Of a stretch of DNA of 64,000 bases, positions 1 through 11,696 are shown in pieces. This DNA is from Porphyra umbilicalis. Taxonomy: Eukaryota; Rhodophyta; Bangiophyceae; Bangiales; Bangiaceae. The stretch is from positions 124,001-188,000 of the forward strand of contig KV918871.1 in the NCBI GenBank assembly GCA_002049455.2, read 5' to 3'. The notes under the pieces are model-generated. The model was not told the DNA's origin. It searched no databases and worked only from the letters and a program-made list of their open reading frames with translations. Position 1 is the first letter of the stretch, and each line of letters starts with the position of its first letter. Both the position numbers and the translations under genes were made by a program.

Positions 1-138
1 CCCCTTGCAGTTTTGTCCACCCCTTTCTCACCCACACCACAGGGCGGCCACCATGGGAGCCCCGTACAATCGCCCGTACGCCATCTCCGCCGCGCAGACC
101 ACGTGCGTGGACGGCGGACCAGCGGGGCGACCGCACTA

Positions 139-1440
139 CGGGAAAAATTTCCTGGATATCCAGCCGGCTCAAAACGCTTCAGTTTGACAGCCACAGGTGA
201 TGTGTTGGGGCTGTATCATTCAAGTTTGTCCGCTGCGTTTCGGTCGTGAGGGCACATCGCTGGCTCAAGATCCAGGAAAAAAGTTGGATCAGATGGGACT
301 TGATTGGTTCACAACACTCCTCACGTCACTGTAAGCCCCGTTACGATTAGACGACAGTTCTCCATAAAGCATACGCTTACAGCTTCTTTACCGTAATCGC
401 GTTTATTCATCCTATTAATAATAGCGACATGAAGGGCGATCGAGTGCCACCAAGCAGGCAAAACAAACGCAAACGTATGGTACGGCGCGACATCCGCGAG
501 CTCCCCCTCTCCCCCTTCCAGCTGAACAACTGACAGACACAAGCACTAGAAGAAGCAAAACATGAAGCTCATGACCAGACCAGAGAACAGTAACAGTGCT
601 CAGAAAATCACGAGGCAAACATAAAGCTCATAGCTGTCAATGAACAGTCTTCATTGTCCGGTAATGGTGCTCGTCAATCACTCATCCCTCCAACGAGAGA
701 TCCAGTCACCGACGTCATCATAGGAAGGACTGAAGGCAGCTGGCAGTGCGGTCAGCGGCCGTGATCATGACCAGCGGGATGAAACAGCGGGGTGAGAGTT
801 GGCGGCCACAGCGGGAGGCAACGCGATGATGAGAGGCATGCTCGCGGCGGCACACGGCGATGATCCCTCCATAACTGGGCAAGCAAAAAAAGCCACTTAC
901 CAGCGCAAAGAACATCGACGTCTGCAGGGGGAATGGTGGCGCAGGAGCAGGCGTCCAGGTGCATCGAAAGATGGGGGGGGAGGGGGGGGGAGAGGGGGGG
1001 GGGGGCTGCCGGGGGGGATGAGGGGTTGGTCGATGGTAGGCTAGGGGGTGGTCGCGAGCTCCCGTGCAGCATGCAACACCACAGGAGTTGTCGTGCGGCC
1101 GATCTTGTCCGGGCGAGCTTATGTGGTGGTGCGCTGGGTGACAACCCCGCAACCCGGGCTCCTGATAGGGGGAGGGGGCTTCCCAAGACCCAGCGATCTG
1201 GGCCGCACACCGACCGCTTCCTGGGTGATGGGGTGGAGGATCGTATCTCGAGAAGCGCGCGGCCGCCCAAGATCCTGGATTGCCTGCCGGAGGTTGCGAA
1301 TGCTGGTTGCATTCTGCCCAGGCGCCGGAGATCGCAAAATCGGCACTGTTTCCTGTCGAAATCGACGCGAAGGCATCAAGATCCGGGTTTTTCCCGGATC
1401 TTAGGGTTAAAAAACCTGGTTATCCAGGAAAGTTTTCCCG
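139..1440. mobile_element. TIR element with TA flanks (Tc1/mariner-like, non-autonomous)
   Basis: An inverted repeat of about 25 bp, starting CGGGAAAA and containing TTTCCTGGATA, lies at 139-163 and again in reverse complement at 1416-1440 with two mismatches. Both ends are directly flanked by the dinucleotide TA (137-138 and 1441-1442), the usual target duplication of Tc1/mariner elements. No transposase reading frame is recognisable in the 1.3 kb between them, so it would be a non-autonomous copy. A perfect 10-bp stem with a TTTTT loop sits just inside the right end (1378-1402). The family is inferred only from the TA flanks. Confidence 0.6.
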
Positions 1441-2220
1441 TAGGGCCGCGGCGGGCGTCGCCCCCCCCCCATCCCGTCTTCACTCCTTCCCACCCACGTG
1501 GTGCGAGAAGTAAGCCTTGCCTCCCCCGCGTCGACGTGGCGCTCGGCGCCGGCACCCGCCGTGCCGCCGCGCCCCGACTGAGCCGCCGTCGGCGGCGCGT
1601 CCGCGCGTGCGCGGCGGCGGCGACGCGCCGCTACCGCGACGCCGGCGCACACACGCGCGGCACCTCGGTGTGGGGGGCGGCTTGGGGCGCCCCCGACCGG
1701 GGGCCCCTGCCCCATCGGCTGACGGGGCGGCCGCCGCGTACCGGCCGCTGCTGCCACGCGGGGTGGGAGGGGGGCCGACGCTGCGGCGCCGGCGACCACG
1801 GAGGGGCCGCCACAAGCCGTCCCCCCGCGCGCATACGCACAGCGTCGACGGGGGGCACCCGTTGGCGAGGCCGAGGATCAGCGGCGGCGGGGGGCAGGGT
1901 CGGGCGTGCCCCAATCCCGGCCGGACCCCTCGCCGTTGGGGGGGGGGGCGAAGCCAGCTCCGCTGCTGCCGTGCGTGGTCCTACACTGCCCCGCCGCGGG
2001 CAGCGGTGGGGACGCCCGCCGGACGGGCGCCGCCGCGGCGGTCGTGCGTGAACGCTCCGACGGCCGCCACGCGACGGGCGGCGGCAGCAGCGACGCCGCT
2101 GCCGCCGCGGGGGTGGCCGCGTAGCCCCTACGTCAGCAGCGGCGGCGCATCCGACTGCTGCAGCTACGCGTGGTGGCAGACAGAGGACGCCCACGCATCG
2201 CCACCGCGCGGGCCACAACC

Positions 2221-2282
<62 letters not shown>

Positions 2283-3021
2283 TGCCGCAGCCGCGGCCGT
2301 CGGTCGCCCCCGAGTGCCGGCGCGCGTCCCACGCGTGGTCGTCCACCGCCCACCGCCGCGTCGGCGGCAGGCGCGGCGGCAACGCCTCCATCGGCGGTGG
2401 CCGCCCCCGTCAACCCGCCCTCACGACCCCGCAAACCAGGGATGAGCGTTGTCGGAGAAACCATCCATGATTAGCATGAATGCGGTATATTTTCAACAAT
2501 TCGCCTCGATAATTATCAAGACCATCGTACGCCATGTGGCTCCTCACCAAGGGGGTCCGCTGGTGCGCTCTGCAGGTCAGGCGACGATGAGGCACTGCCG
2601 ACGTGCTGACCCCAGCCGACGGCGACCTGTCCGAGCAACATAGACCATCAAGGGCGAGGCTGTCGTCTTGCCGAAGGTAACAGCAAGGTGTGCCTCTACC
2701 AGGTGCACTTGGGGACAGGACCGAGGGACCCATCCTGTGCCACTTGTGCCCCCTTGCCCTCTGCCTGACTGTGCGATGTTGCCTGCTGGCGGTTCGTTTG
2801 CGGCCGACTACGGCGGCCGGATTGGTCGCTTGCGTAGACTGATCATGCACTGTGCTCTGCAGCTGCGGTCCTTTGCCACTGTCATCCTCGCGCCTCAGTT
2901 GACCGGCGTGACCACGACCGTGCCGGATGGGGAGGAGGCCCGGGGAGCGAGGGAGGTGCGCATCAGTCCGTGGGCGTGAGGGAGCCACGTGGTGATGATA
3001 TCATCCCACAGACCGGATGAA
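1441..3021. other. GC-rich stretch with CCG tract, no gene
   Basis: Positions 1441-2450 are extremely GC-rich and stay open in several frames on both strands, which is a composition effect; none of the translations shows a conserved domain. A (CCG)n-type microsatellite lies at about 2217-2290. From 2450 to 3021 the composition relaxes and nothing recognisable is present. Confidence 0.5.
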
Positions 3022-3023
3022 TA

Positions 3024-3152
3024 TTGTGTTTCTCACAAAAACTGGATCCGAAACATCCGCATCAGCATCATGAACCGCCCACTGAGCCAATGAAACAGTG
3101 ACTTTGCAACGGAAGCAGATGCACCGAGGTCCAGTTTTTGTGAGAAGCACAA
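3024..3152. mobile_element. MITE copy 1, TA target duplication
   Basis: A 129-bp element with about 23-bp terminal inverted repeats beginning TTGTG and containing TTCTCACAAAAACTGGA, with one mismatch between the ends. It is flanked by TA on both sides (3022-3023, 3153-3154). A second copy, inverted, lies at 40469-40597, and the internal sequences of the two copies also match. Size, inverted ends and TA duplication fit a Tc1/mariner-type MITE. Confidence 0.8.
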
Positions 3153-3154
3153 TA

Positions 3155-4032
3155 GAATGATTCTTCCACATGTATCGTCGAAACCATGACATGATAATTA
3201 TTCCCTCTCATCCCTGCCGCAAACACCGCACCTGCCCTCACGTACCAGTTTAACCACGATCTGCTCCCACGGACCATACGGACGCTGAAGACGCCGCCAC
3301 CTCGAGCAAACTCGTACGATGGTCGGGCGGACCTGTGCGCTTCTTTTCATAGTCAAGAGACAAGCTGGGGACGTCGCCAGACAACGCAAGACGCAAAAAG
3401 GCCCGCCCGGGACGGTTTTGGTCAAGTACTCCCGCAACGTGCACTGGAAAAGGCAACTAATTCTTCAACGTGCGGGTGTGTATAGTACCCTGTACTAAAG
3501 TCCAGGGAATATCGCGAAGGACCTCCGACCCACATTTGATACATGCCGAAGCTCTCAAGAGGTGGATGTGGCTTCCTTAAGAGCACAGCCAACAACACCA
3601 CATCGAGTCCGAACCCGAACCCATTTAAGGCTGCCACGTTTGTAACGTGTGGGACTCTCATTGGGTAATGGGCTCACCCCAACCCTGCTGCGAACCCTGG
3701 CTCACACGAGCAGTGTACTTGAACGAAAACAGGGGCTACATCCTTACACGAAACTGTAAAATATGTGGAAATCACATCCTACGTTGGTGGCTGTGTTTCT
3801 CCGCATTCAACAGGCGCAGAGGTCTCCCTCATGCCTGGGTACGGTGCCAGGTGTGGCAATGCAATCGTTACTGGTCATACCTGCGATCATTGTTGAACTT
3901 TAGTCGATCGTTAACGATCAGAGGGCCACTTGCGGCCAAAACACGAGTGCAGCACGCGGTCGTCGGACAATTTAGGGCTACGTTTCGGGTCCGCACGTGT
4001 CTCCATCGCGTGAGATGCCATCTCTCTCGTAC
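3155..4032. other. intergenic, no gene seen
   Basis: Only short open frames are present, without recognisable motifs, repeats or RNA genes. Confidence 0.4.
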
Positions 4033-5971
4033 ATGATAAAACACTCCAAACCTCGAAGCTGTTTCCAAGGCCTGGGGGCATCTCGAAGGTTGGGCCACAC
4101 CCCCCCTCAATGGTCATCAGGGAGCCCTTCGAGGTCGAGCCCGTCGATGCTGTGATTGGCTGTCTTGGTGGACACGTGCACGGGTGTTAGCCAATCGATG
4201 AGTGGCGACCAGCGATGCGTCTGGGACGCGCCCCAAATGAAAATATTTAAATGTTCCGTCGAAGTGCTCGATTTGAGAACATGTACCAGATTGGGGTCTC
4301 GTGCGCGTGCTGCAGGGCACCCCATACTCATCACCTCTATAGGTAGCCAGTCCAGATGACACGGTGGCAATGACAGCCATCGGGCCTGGAGGCGGCTGTC
4401 GTCCGCCCCCCAGGCTGGTGCCCGCCTAGCGGGCGATAGCACTAAAAGAGGGCGCAGAACGTATCTGAAAAGGCATGTGAATTGGTAAAGAGCCCCAACG
4501 GCGATGAGGGTGACGGCGGCGGGTGCCGCGGGGGCCGGCTGCGACAGGCGGGAGCCGCCGCGTGACTGATGGTTGTTGGCTCCCCTGGCCATCTGAGTGG
4601 AACACAAGAGATACAGTGAGCAAAAGCAATGAAGGGGGGGGCATGAGGGGGTGAGGAAGGAAGGGGGAGGGGGGGTAATGAAGAGGGGGGGGGGGGAGAG
4701 GAAGGGGGCAAGGTGCGGTAGCTCGACGACCAGAACGGCGGTGCTTGGGCAGAATGAGGCAAGACGAAGACGGCGGGGTCGGACAGCGGCTCGGGGTGGG
4801 GGAACAGCGGGGCGCTCGAGGATATCGCATGCAAAGGAAGGGGGGGGTGACGGCGGTTGGCGAGGGACAAAGTCGGGGAGGGGATAGGTCACTGACGCGG
4901 CGAGTGCCACACAGGACGCCGCAGACGGCTTCGTTGGACAACATTTTGCGCGCTCGAAGTCGAAGTGGCGCCCTTCGGGTCAATCATCATCGCAGATCGT
5001 TGGCCGATCATGTCCTGGATCATCGTACAAAGGGACAGATCAAGCGTTTAAGCCAATCACAGCTCGGATTGAGCAGACGTTGGTTCGCTTGAGATGCCCG
5101 CCCAAACTGCTCCGAACCCTGAGGAAGGGCCCAAGCAGGGGCTCTGAGCTGGTCCAAACGGCACGCCGTGGCGCCCTCGTCCTGCCGTTGTGAGGACGTC
5201 CGCTGCATTCGCCAGTGTCTCTCAGGCGCCACCATGGCCCTTTCCCCTGACTCTGCCACCACCCCCCCGACTGCCAGCCCCCCCCCTCCCCTCTCCTACC
5301 TTGGTGTAACTCTGCCCTCTGCTTCGTTGTGTTTTCCTCGACGCCCCTCTCCCCATTCTTTGACGAGCCGCGCCTTCCCTTCTCCTCTGATGTCTTTCCC
5401 TGTCCTCCCCCACCCCTCCCCCCCCCGGTCATGTTCAGCTGTTCTTTTCCTTTGTTTCTGTTTCTGTATGCATCCGATGGCTCCAGCGCAGACCTGACCA
5501 CCGCACAGTTGATGTGTCCCCGCACTTCGACCCTCACCGCACCACCGCTTGGCCAATATTACATGTTCTGCTTGCTCACCCGTCCTTGTTAATATACCAG
5601 CACTTTCCCTTTCGTTCTGCTCAGTCCGCTAGCGGGCATCAAAGCGGACGGCGACCCGGTCGTCGCCGCCCACGAGCAGCCCAGGGCCGTCACAGCCGGC
5701 AACTCCGACGACGGCGTCGACGGCGTACAGGAGCGCGTGGCGGGCCGAACAATAACGGCTGTGTACTGACGAAAGCCCCCCATCGGAACAAGAAGTAGAC
5801 CACACCTCGAGAGTGCTTAGCACGTGCCGGCACGCGCGCGCACGTGCCAAAAAGCTTCGAGGTCTGCGCACCTCGACCCCTGCCCAGACGCAATGGACGG
5901 GGGTTCGGCCGAAGCTGCGAGGTGCCCCCACGTGCTGGAAACAGCTTCGAGATTTGGGAGTGTTTATTCAT
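4033..5971. mobile_element. 1.9-kb TIR element, non-autonomous
   Basis: About 64 bp at 4033-4096 (starting ATGATAAAACACTCC, including CTCGAAGCTGTTTCCA) recurs in reverse complement at 5907-5971 with roughly 80% identity. The arms face each other and bound 1.9 kb with no transposase-like frame; the interior is low-complexity (G-rich around 4620-4880, C/T-rich around 5260-5430). No target duplication is obvious, so the family is undetermined. Confidence 0.5.
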
Positions 5972-7108
5972 GCTCCTCTCTCAGCCAGATTGTAGCCGGG
6001 GCTCACACGGACGCTTCCGGGCCACGATTGGCTCGGTTACGTTGCGGCGAGGGGCACACAGCGACGAACGAGGCACACAGCGACGAACGAGGCACGGAAA
6101 AGCCGTCGTGTAGCCGTTCCTGGTGGCCCTCAGGGAGCAGCCATCCAGGTTTCGCTGACGGAAATGCCAGGCGTACGGCACGAGGCACGAAACACTGGTC
6201 ATCAGGCCTCTCTTTTGCTACCTTTGAGTGGCCCACGCACGCGCCAAGTCTCGAGTGAGGCCAGAGAACCGCCCCGGAGGCTCGGACGAGTCATCGGCAG
6301 GCTGTGGTGATTTTGTTGGAGTGGCCGTGTTGTGGATACGTCGCACACCATGACGCACAGCCCGTCACGGAGGCATGAGACGCGGAAAAGACTGTCAGCG
6401 AGCCACTTGGGGCGCTGCACGTGCCACATTGCTGACGCTTCTCTGCGATGAACGATTCTTGTCTGGAACTTTCCATTCGCATGCTTCGGTGTTGGCAGGT
6501 CAGCGGGGCAAGATGGGGCCCTCTGACCAGTACACAAAAACACTGGTCTGTAGGGCCTGAAAAAGGGCGTGTTACCATCTCCCGACACCTGTAAGGGGAG
6601 GTGGAGCGCTGAGTGGCCCCCTCAAGCATTCCAGTCAAGATGGCGGCCGTGCGTAGGGAGCGGCGTTTTTGCCGGCGCTCCATCCGCCATCGCCTGCTCA
6701 CCCGACTGCTTCAACGGCGCTCACCGTGCCGACGGTGGACACCCACATTCACACCCACCACCCACTCACGCGACACCCTACTCATCGCCTCTGATCCCAT
6801 CGTCTGTGACCTCATCCTCTCTGATCTCATCGTCTCTGGCCCCCTCTGCCGTGGCGAGGCCTTCGCGGTTGTCACACCATCATTCTTTCTCGCGCGCGGA
6901 CCGTCGGCCTGGGTGCTGCAGGCCACCTGCTGGCCTCCCTCAAGGCCGACGAAGTGGGGCTCCATTCCGGCTGTCATTCGCCTGGCTGCCTGCCGCCTCG
7001 GCCGGCGACAGCAGCAGCGGTGCCGGCCATGCCAAAACGTCTGAGAACGACGTGGCCGTCAAGTCGGCCACGGCGGCGGGGGATACGGCCTCGACCAAGG
7101 CCGTCAAC
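5972..7108. other. no supported gene; upstream part of Ala-rich frame
   Basis: There is a tandem pair of CACAGCGACGAACGAGG at about 6058-6093. From about 6990 the frame of the downstream Ala-rich gene is already open and shows similar residue use, so an upstream exon may lie here. No start or splice site could be fixed. Confidence 0.35.
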
Positions 7109-8281
7109 ATGAGCTGCAAGCACGGGAGTCCCACGCTGCAGCATGCTGTCGCGGTCGAGTCGGCCACGGCGGGGCGTGCGGCCTCAGCCGAGGCCGCCGG
7201 GAGTAGCGGCAAGCGCAAAGCTGACGGCCAGCAGGGGTACGATTCCCTCAAGGTAGCCAAGGTGGCACACGTGGCCCAAGGCCACTGCAAGGAGACCGAT
7301 GCGACCGTTCCGCAGGCCGAGGCGCCGGTTGGGGGCGCCCCAGCGTCGGACAAGGCCGACATAGCCCACGTGGCCGCGACTTACAACTTCTCCGTCGATG
7401 ACTTCGGCCGTGCATTCAAGGCCGTCGACGCACTCGGCCTGAAGTGGACCACGCGCCATCAGCGAGTGATCCTTCGCCGTGCTACCATGGAGCAGCGCGC
7501 AATCGCTTTCCTGCTGGCCGAGCGCCTCTACGTGGCCAATATGCGTCAGTGGGCGGCGCTGAAGCTGTACTGGAACATGGTCCGCGCCACGGAGCAGGCC
7601 AAGCAGTCTACTGAGGCCTTTGGTCTTTATGGCGTGGCCTACACTGGCTGCCCGGCCATCAAGGACCGCTACAAACAAGCATGGACGGCCGGCACTACCA
7701 CGGCCGATGCGACCGAGATGCTCAAGGCCGCAGTGGGCTCGGCAGGTACGCTTGGGCAGGGCAAAGGCGAGGCCGTGGCGGCCTCGGTGGGTGCGGCTGA
7801 GATTGTCAAGCGTGAGGCCGTTGCGGCCTCGCCGGGGGTGGTTCTGATGAGCAAGGCCGCCGCGGCCTCGGCGGGGGCGGCCTCGAGTGCTGCCACGGGC
7901 AAGGGCAAGGGCAAGGCCGTGGCGGCCTCGGCGGCGGCTCCCTCGACGGGGGATGCTGGGCGCAGCAAGCGTGCGGCCGCGGCCGCATCGGCCGCTGACA
8001 CAAACGATGACGATGTCGTCATCGTCAACGTCATTCTGGCCAAGCCCATGGCCAACGCGACCAAGGAGGCGGGCTCCGCTGCTGCTGGAGCAGTACCATC
8101 GAGTTGTTTTACTCCAGTGCCGCACGCGGCGGTGCGTGACACCGGCAAGGTTGCTAAGCAGGAACCGCTGCTGTCCCGCACGGCGTCACGGGTCGCCGCA
8201 GCGGCTTCCGCGGCGGGGGTCATTGGATACGGGGACTTGGACTTGAGCGGCCCGGCATGGGCCGCGTGGGTTAGCAAGTGA
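7109..8281 (+). CDS. Ala-rich protein with SUMO-interaction-like motif, family unknown
   Basis: An open frame of 390 codons from the first in-frame ATG. Similar coding sequence continues upstream to about 6990 without a Met, so the true start is probably in an earlier exon. The first 90 residues are Ala/Ser-rich. Next comes a compact helical-looking segment (about residues 88-190) with aromatic and charged residues (for example KWTTRHQRVILRR, AFLLAERLYVANMRQW), then a region with repeated EAVAAS/KAVAAS-like units. Near residue 300 an acidic stretch runs into a hydrophobic core (NDDDVVIVNVIL), resembling a SUMO-interacting motif. The tail is GYGDLDLSGPAWAAWVSK. I do not recognise the family; given the surroundings it may belong to a transposon. 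Confidence 0.5.
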   Translation: MSCKHGSPTLQHAVAVESATAGRAASAEAAGSSGKRKADGQQGYDSLKVAKVAHVAQGHCKETDATVPQAEAPVGGAPASDKADIAHVAATYNFSVDDFGRAFKAVDALGLKWTTRHQRVILRRATMEQRAIAFLLAERLYVANMRQWAALKLYWNMVRATEQAKQSTEAFGLYGVAYTGCPAIKDRYKQAWTAGTTTADATEMLKAAVGSAGTLGQGKGEAVAASVGAAEIVKREAVAASPGVVLMSKAAAASAGAASSAATGKGKGKAVAASAAAPSTGDAGRSKRAAAAASAADTNDDDVVIVNVILAKPMANATKEAGSAAAGAVPSSCFTPVPHAAVRDTGKVAKQEPLLSRTASRVAAAASAAGVIGYGDLDLSGPAWAAWVSK

Positions 8282-9114
8282 CTGGTGGCTGAGGTAGGGA
8301 GGGGGGAGAGAGTGGCCTTTGGTGTGGTGTGGCCGCTTGTACGACTGGGCCGCCCACCTTCTCGTGGTCGCAGCAGCGGCCACTGTCTTTTGGCCCTTTT
8401 GCTGTGCGTGGCTCTGTACGGAGCCCTGGGTGTTGCATTGGTTTGTGCTTCGTGCGTGCTCCTCGCTTGTGTAGTGGGCGTTGGCGACGCAGTGTTTCCC
8501 GCAGCCTCTTATTTTTCTTTCTTGCTCGTGTTATGCAAACGACGTATCGTTCCTTCTTGGTATCCACACGTCGAGGCCATCCCTACAGCACACCATGAGG
8601 GCTTTGCGTGCGTGTGTGGATATTACGGAAACTGCGCTTTTCTCAGACTGGGTCGGAAACAACGTCGGCAACAGGAAGAACCTGGTGCCTTTGCGCCCAG
8701 TGCCTTTGCCATCTCCCATTCACTTTCCCGCTGCTCGTGTCTTCATCTGATTCTGCCTCAGGCCCTGTCTTAGCGGAGGCGTTCGGCCCTTGACTGGACA
8801 CAAACACAGACCTGTCGCTGGTCAGACCCTTGGCCGAAGGAGTGCCTGGCCAATCAGCACTCTGTATTCTCGTTTGAGATTCTCCCGATAATGACAGGGC
8901 CTCATCTCACGCGTTGTGCGTCATCTGGATGACCTGTGACTGTATCGTTCCACCTCGGGACACGAGGCACTTTGGATTGGAGATCAAGTCTGACTCGCGA
9001 CTACAGATGGGTCCAAGATCTTTCTGTAGGCCATCCTCAGAGGTGGGCGCGGGGCGTGGACCCTCTGTCACATGGACAGACAATGAAGCATCCAAAGTGA
9101 GGCGAGTCCAGATG
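8282..9114. other. intergenic, no gene seen
   Basis: No domain-bearing frame, RNA gene or obvious repeat was found between the Ala-rich gene and the inverted repeat that begins at 9115. Confidence 0.4.
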
Positions 9115-9545
9115 CCAGTCGAGATATTGCTGGTTGCCCATTTTTGTCCTGGGGGACTGGGACTGGGACTGGGACTGACTGTGTTCCACCAATCAGGTGA
9201 CCCCCTGCGACCGACTCTGTCCTTCTCACAGCACCGATGTGCTCATACGCATTGGAATCGCAAATCGGCATCTCAGCAGTTTTGCATATCTCTAGAGCAA
9301 ACAGTGAGAATTCTCCGGATCACGGCGCGATCTGGACTGGGAGCGGAGATGATCCGTGGGCAGGGTAGGAAAACAGTGACTTCTCGTCTGTGCAAGGCCC
9401 TCGTCACGAACCCGCACGTTTTATTGGCTGAAGTCGCGTCTGACAGCGCTTCTAAGCCAATTGTAGGCCCTTATTCGCAGTCAGTCCCAGTCTCAGTCCA
9501 CCAGGACAGAATTGGGCAAGCAGCAATACCAGTCGAGATACCAGT
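9115..9545. repeat. inverted repeat pair with GACTGG microsatellite
   Basis: About 65 bp at 9115-9180, containing TTGTCCTGGGGGACTGGGAC, recurs in reverse complement at 9479-9545. The arms are diverged (roughly 80%) and about 300 bp apart. The left arm ends in four GACTGG-type units (about 9156-9180). A fragment similar to the arm core also occurs near 43405-43435. It is probably a MITE-like element, but no target duplication is clear. Confidence 0.45.
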
Positions 9546-10928
9546 CATGTGGCGCAGATCCGTGAAAAGAGGGCTTCCGATAGGTCGGAACCGAACACGT
9601 TGCAGATCATTTAAAGAGCGGCTTTAGATCGGTCCGAGCAGACTACAATGAGGGGTGGCAAGAGCGTTGGTGGCGCGCTGACACTGCCGTCATCAGCGAA
9701 TTACCTTCGGGCACGTGTGCGTTTCGATCTTGTTCCTTGTGCGCCGGCTTTCCTTCCGAAAGTGTGGCGTGCCTTGCTCCATCACATCCTCGGACTCGCG
9801 CGATGGTATCACGCGCCTGTGTGCGCTGTCCACTGCCGCGGCTCGCAGGCCGCTTCTCGCACGCGGCAGGGAACGTGCTCATTCCTTTTATTGCTGGCTG
9901 ATGATTCACACAGGTGTGGGTCCAGTGTATCCTGGACTGTGATCCCGTGGACAGGCTCCACACTAAGGGCCTCGAGTGGGGCCCTGAAATCATTATTGCG
10001 AGATACACAAGCGGTGGTCGGTCGGTCAGTTCTGGCCCAGCATGGGCCTCGAACAGAGGGTGTTGGGTCCAGGCTCAGTGTCGCTCAGAGGATTCAATTT
10101 CGGTCCCTGGAAAGCACTCCATTCGGCCCCTCCAGGGGCCCAGAGTGACGCACGCGGTCCATCGATCTCGCTCGAAGCGGCCCATGGTCTGGGAAGCCGA
10201 AGACCAAGGGCCTCAGAATGCTCCATGGGGGACCCCGGTCCGCGTGTCAGCACCTCCTTTGCGACCCAGCAGCGCGTGGCTTGGGCCACGCAATGCCATC
10301 GGCACCCCCTTTTTTCGACCCGGCAGCGCCTGGCCCGGGACACGCAACCGCTCGGAACCATCGACACGGCGCAGGGCCTGCCCTTCCACACTAACAACGG
10401 CTCAGTGCTGGCGAGGACGTGTCCTTGCATTGCACGCACGCACACACCTACAGGCGGATGCCAGCGCACGCGCAGACTCATCGTGGCCCACACTCGCCTC
10501 TGGCACACTCAATCGCTGCTCTGCATCCCTCACGGCCTCGTTGCCGTCCCACGCTCCTGCGCGCGCCGACCCACCCGTCGTCACCACTCTTCCGTCGGAC
10601 CCCTTTGGTCCACCTTCACCCCTGTGCCGCTTGGCGGCCGCCGGCACGGCCGCCAACACCGCCCCTGGTCTGCCGCTTGGCCGCCGTGCTGCCGCTTGGT
10701 CGCCCCGCTGCCGCTTGGCCTGGCGCCTGGCAGCTTTCACTGCCGCCTCGCCTCCCTGCCGCTTTTCCAACCCGCTGCCGCGTGGCTTCGGCGCTGCGAT
10801 CGCAACCAAGCTGTCTACGCTCCAATCTACTCTTGCAACTGTGCTGGGTTTGCGGCTGCGCCGTCGCCGTTTGCGGAGCTATCGACCCAACAACGGCTCT
10901 TTCCCGATCCGAGCCGAGCCCGAGTCCA
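9546..10928. other. no supported gene
   Basis: Several long open frames exist here, but they overlap on both strands, are Pro/Ala/Arg-rich and lack motifs, so they are read as composition effects. The last part (about 10600-10928) may be 5' flank or upstream exon of the gene at 10929. Confidence 0.35.
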
Positions 10929-11696
10929 ATGGCTACGACGCCGCCTCCGTTTCGTACGACGCCGCCACCCACTCCCCCACGCGTAGCTCCGGCAGTGGCG
11001 GCTTCTCCGCCTCGTTCCACGCCCCCACCCCCTGCACGTAGTGTATCTCCACCTCCCCCGACAACGCCCCCGCGCGCTGACGAGAGCAGCGCTGACACTG
11101 TGGCCGTTGTGCGCGCGCCTACCTCTGCAGCGGAGTTGGCCGCCGCGGCGGAGATGGACCCAGCAGCTGACATTGCTACAGGCGAGCAGCAGACGGCGAC
11201 GCGGTCTCGAGATGACGCCCCCGCCTTCACCCCCCGCCCCAAGTATGGCCCGCCGGCGCGGACAATTTCCAAGGCCCAGTTACGGTGGGGCCTGCGGAGC
11301 ATCTGTACGGATTGCAAGCGCTCCCAGACCGTGAGCAGCAACGTTTCCATGTGCCCGGACACCTGCCCCTGCCCCTGGGCGCGTCGGCCCTCTCCACAAC
11401 CGGGCTGGGGGTGGCGGTGGGCCAGGGCGGGTGACGGCGCGTACTTTAGCCGCACTGTGGAGCGGCGGGCGATGCGCCGCCTGTGCTTTGTTTGCCGCAA
11501 CGCGCTGACTGTCGGGAGCGAGCATCCCACGTGCCCGCCGTGGTGTCCCTGTCCGTGGGCGTCCTCTCCTACCGTCCTGATTCCCCCTAACGAGAACGGC
11601 ATCTCGGAGAGGGTTACGTGGGAGAGCCGCCAGGAGCGGCTGGACCAGGAGAGCGCGGAGAACCTGGAGCGCTTGCGACAATTGCCTCCTCGCTAG
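10929..11696 (+). CDS. Protein with duplicated Cys4-CPW motif, probable metal-binding
   Basis: A 255-codon frame. The N-terminal third is Pro/Ser/Thr-rich and probably disordered. The C-terminal half holds two copies of the same pattern, C-x2-C-x12-C-x3-C-x-C-P-W: first CTDC...CPDTCPCPW (about residues 124-145), then CFVC...CPPWCPCPW (about residues 180-201). Spacing is identical in both copies and each is followed by A, which points to an internal duplication of a small zinc- or metal-binding fold. It lies 475 bp upstream of a Harbinger Myb-like gene on the same strand and may be an extra transposon gene. I do not know a named family with this exact pattern. Confidence 0.5.
   Translation: MATTPPPFRTTPPPTPPRVAPAVAASPPRSTPPPPARSVSPPPPTTPPRADESSADTVAVVRAPTSAAELAAAAEMDPAADIATGEQQTATRSRDDAPAFTPRPKYGPPARTISKAQLRWGLRSICTDCKRSQTVSSNVSMCPDTCPCPWARRPSPQPGWGWRWARAGDGAYFSRTVERRAMRRLCFVCRNALTVGSEHPTCPPWCPCPWASSPTVLIPPNENGISERVTWESRQERLDQESAENLERLRQLPPR

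Noticed and set aside
1517-2470. Long Arg/Pro-rich frames on both strands
   Set aside because: Typical of sequence above 75% GC; no motifs and strong overlap between strands.
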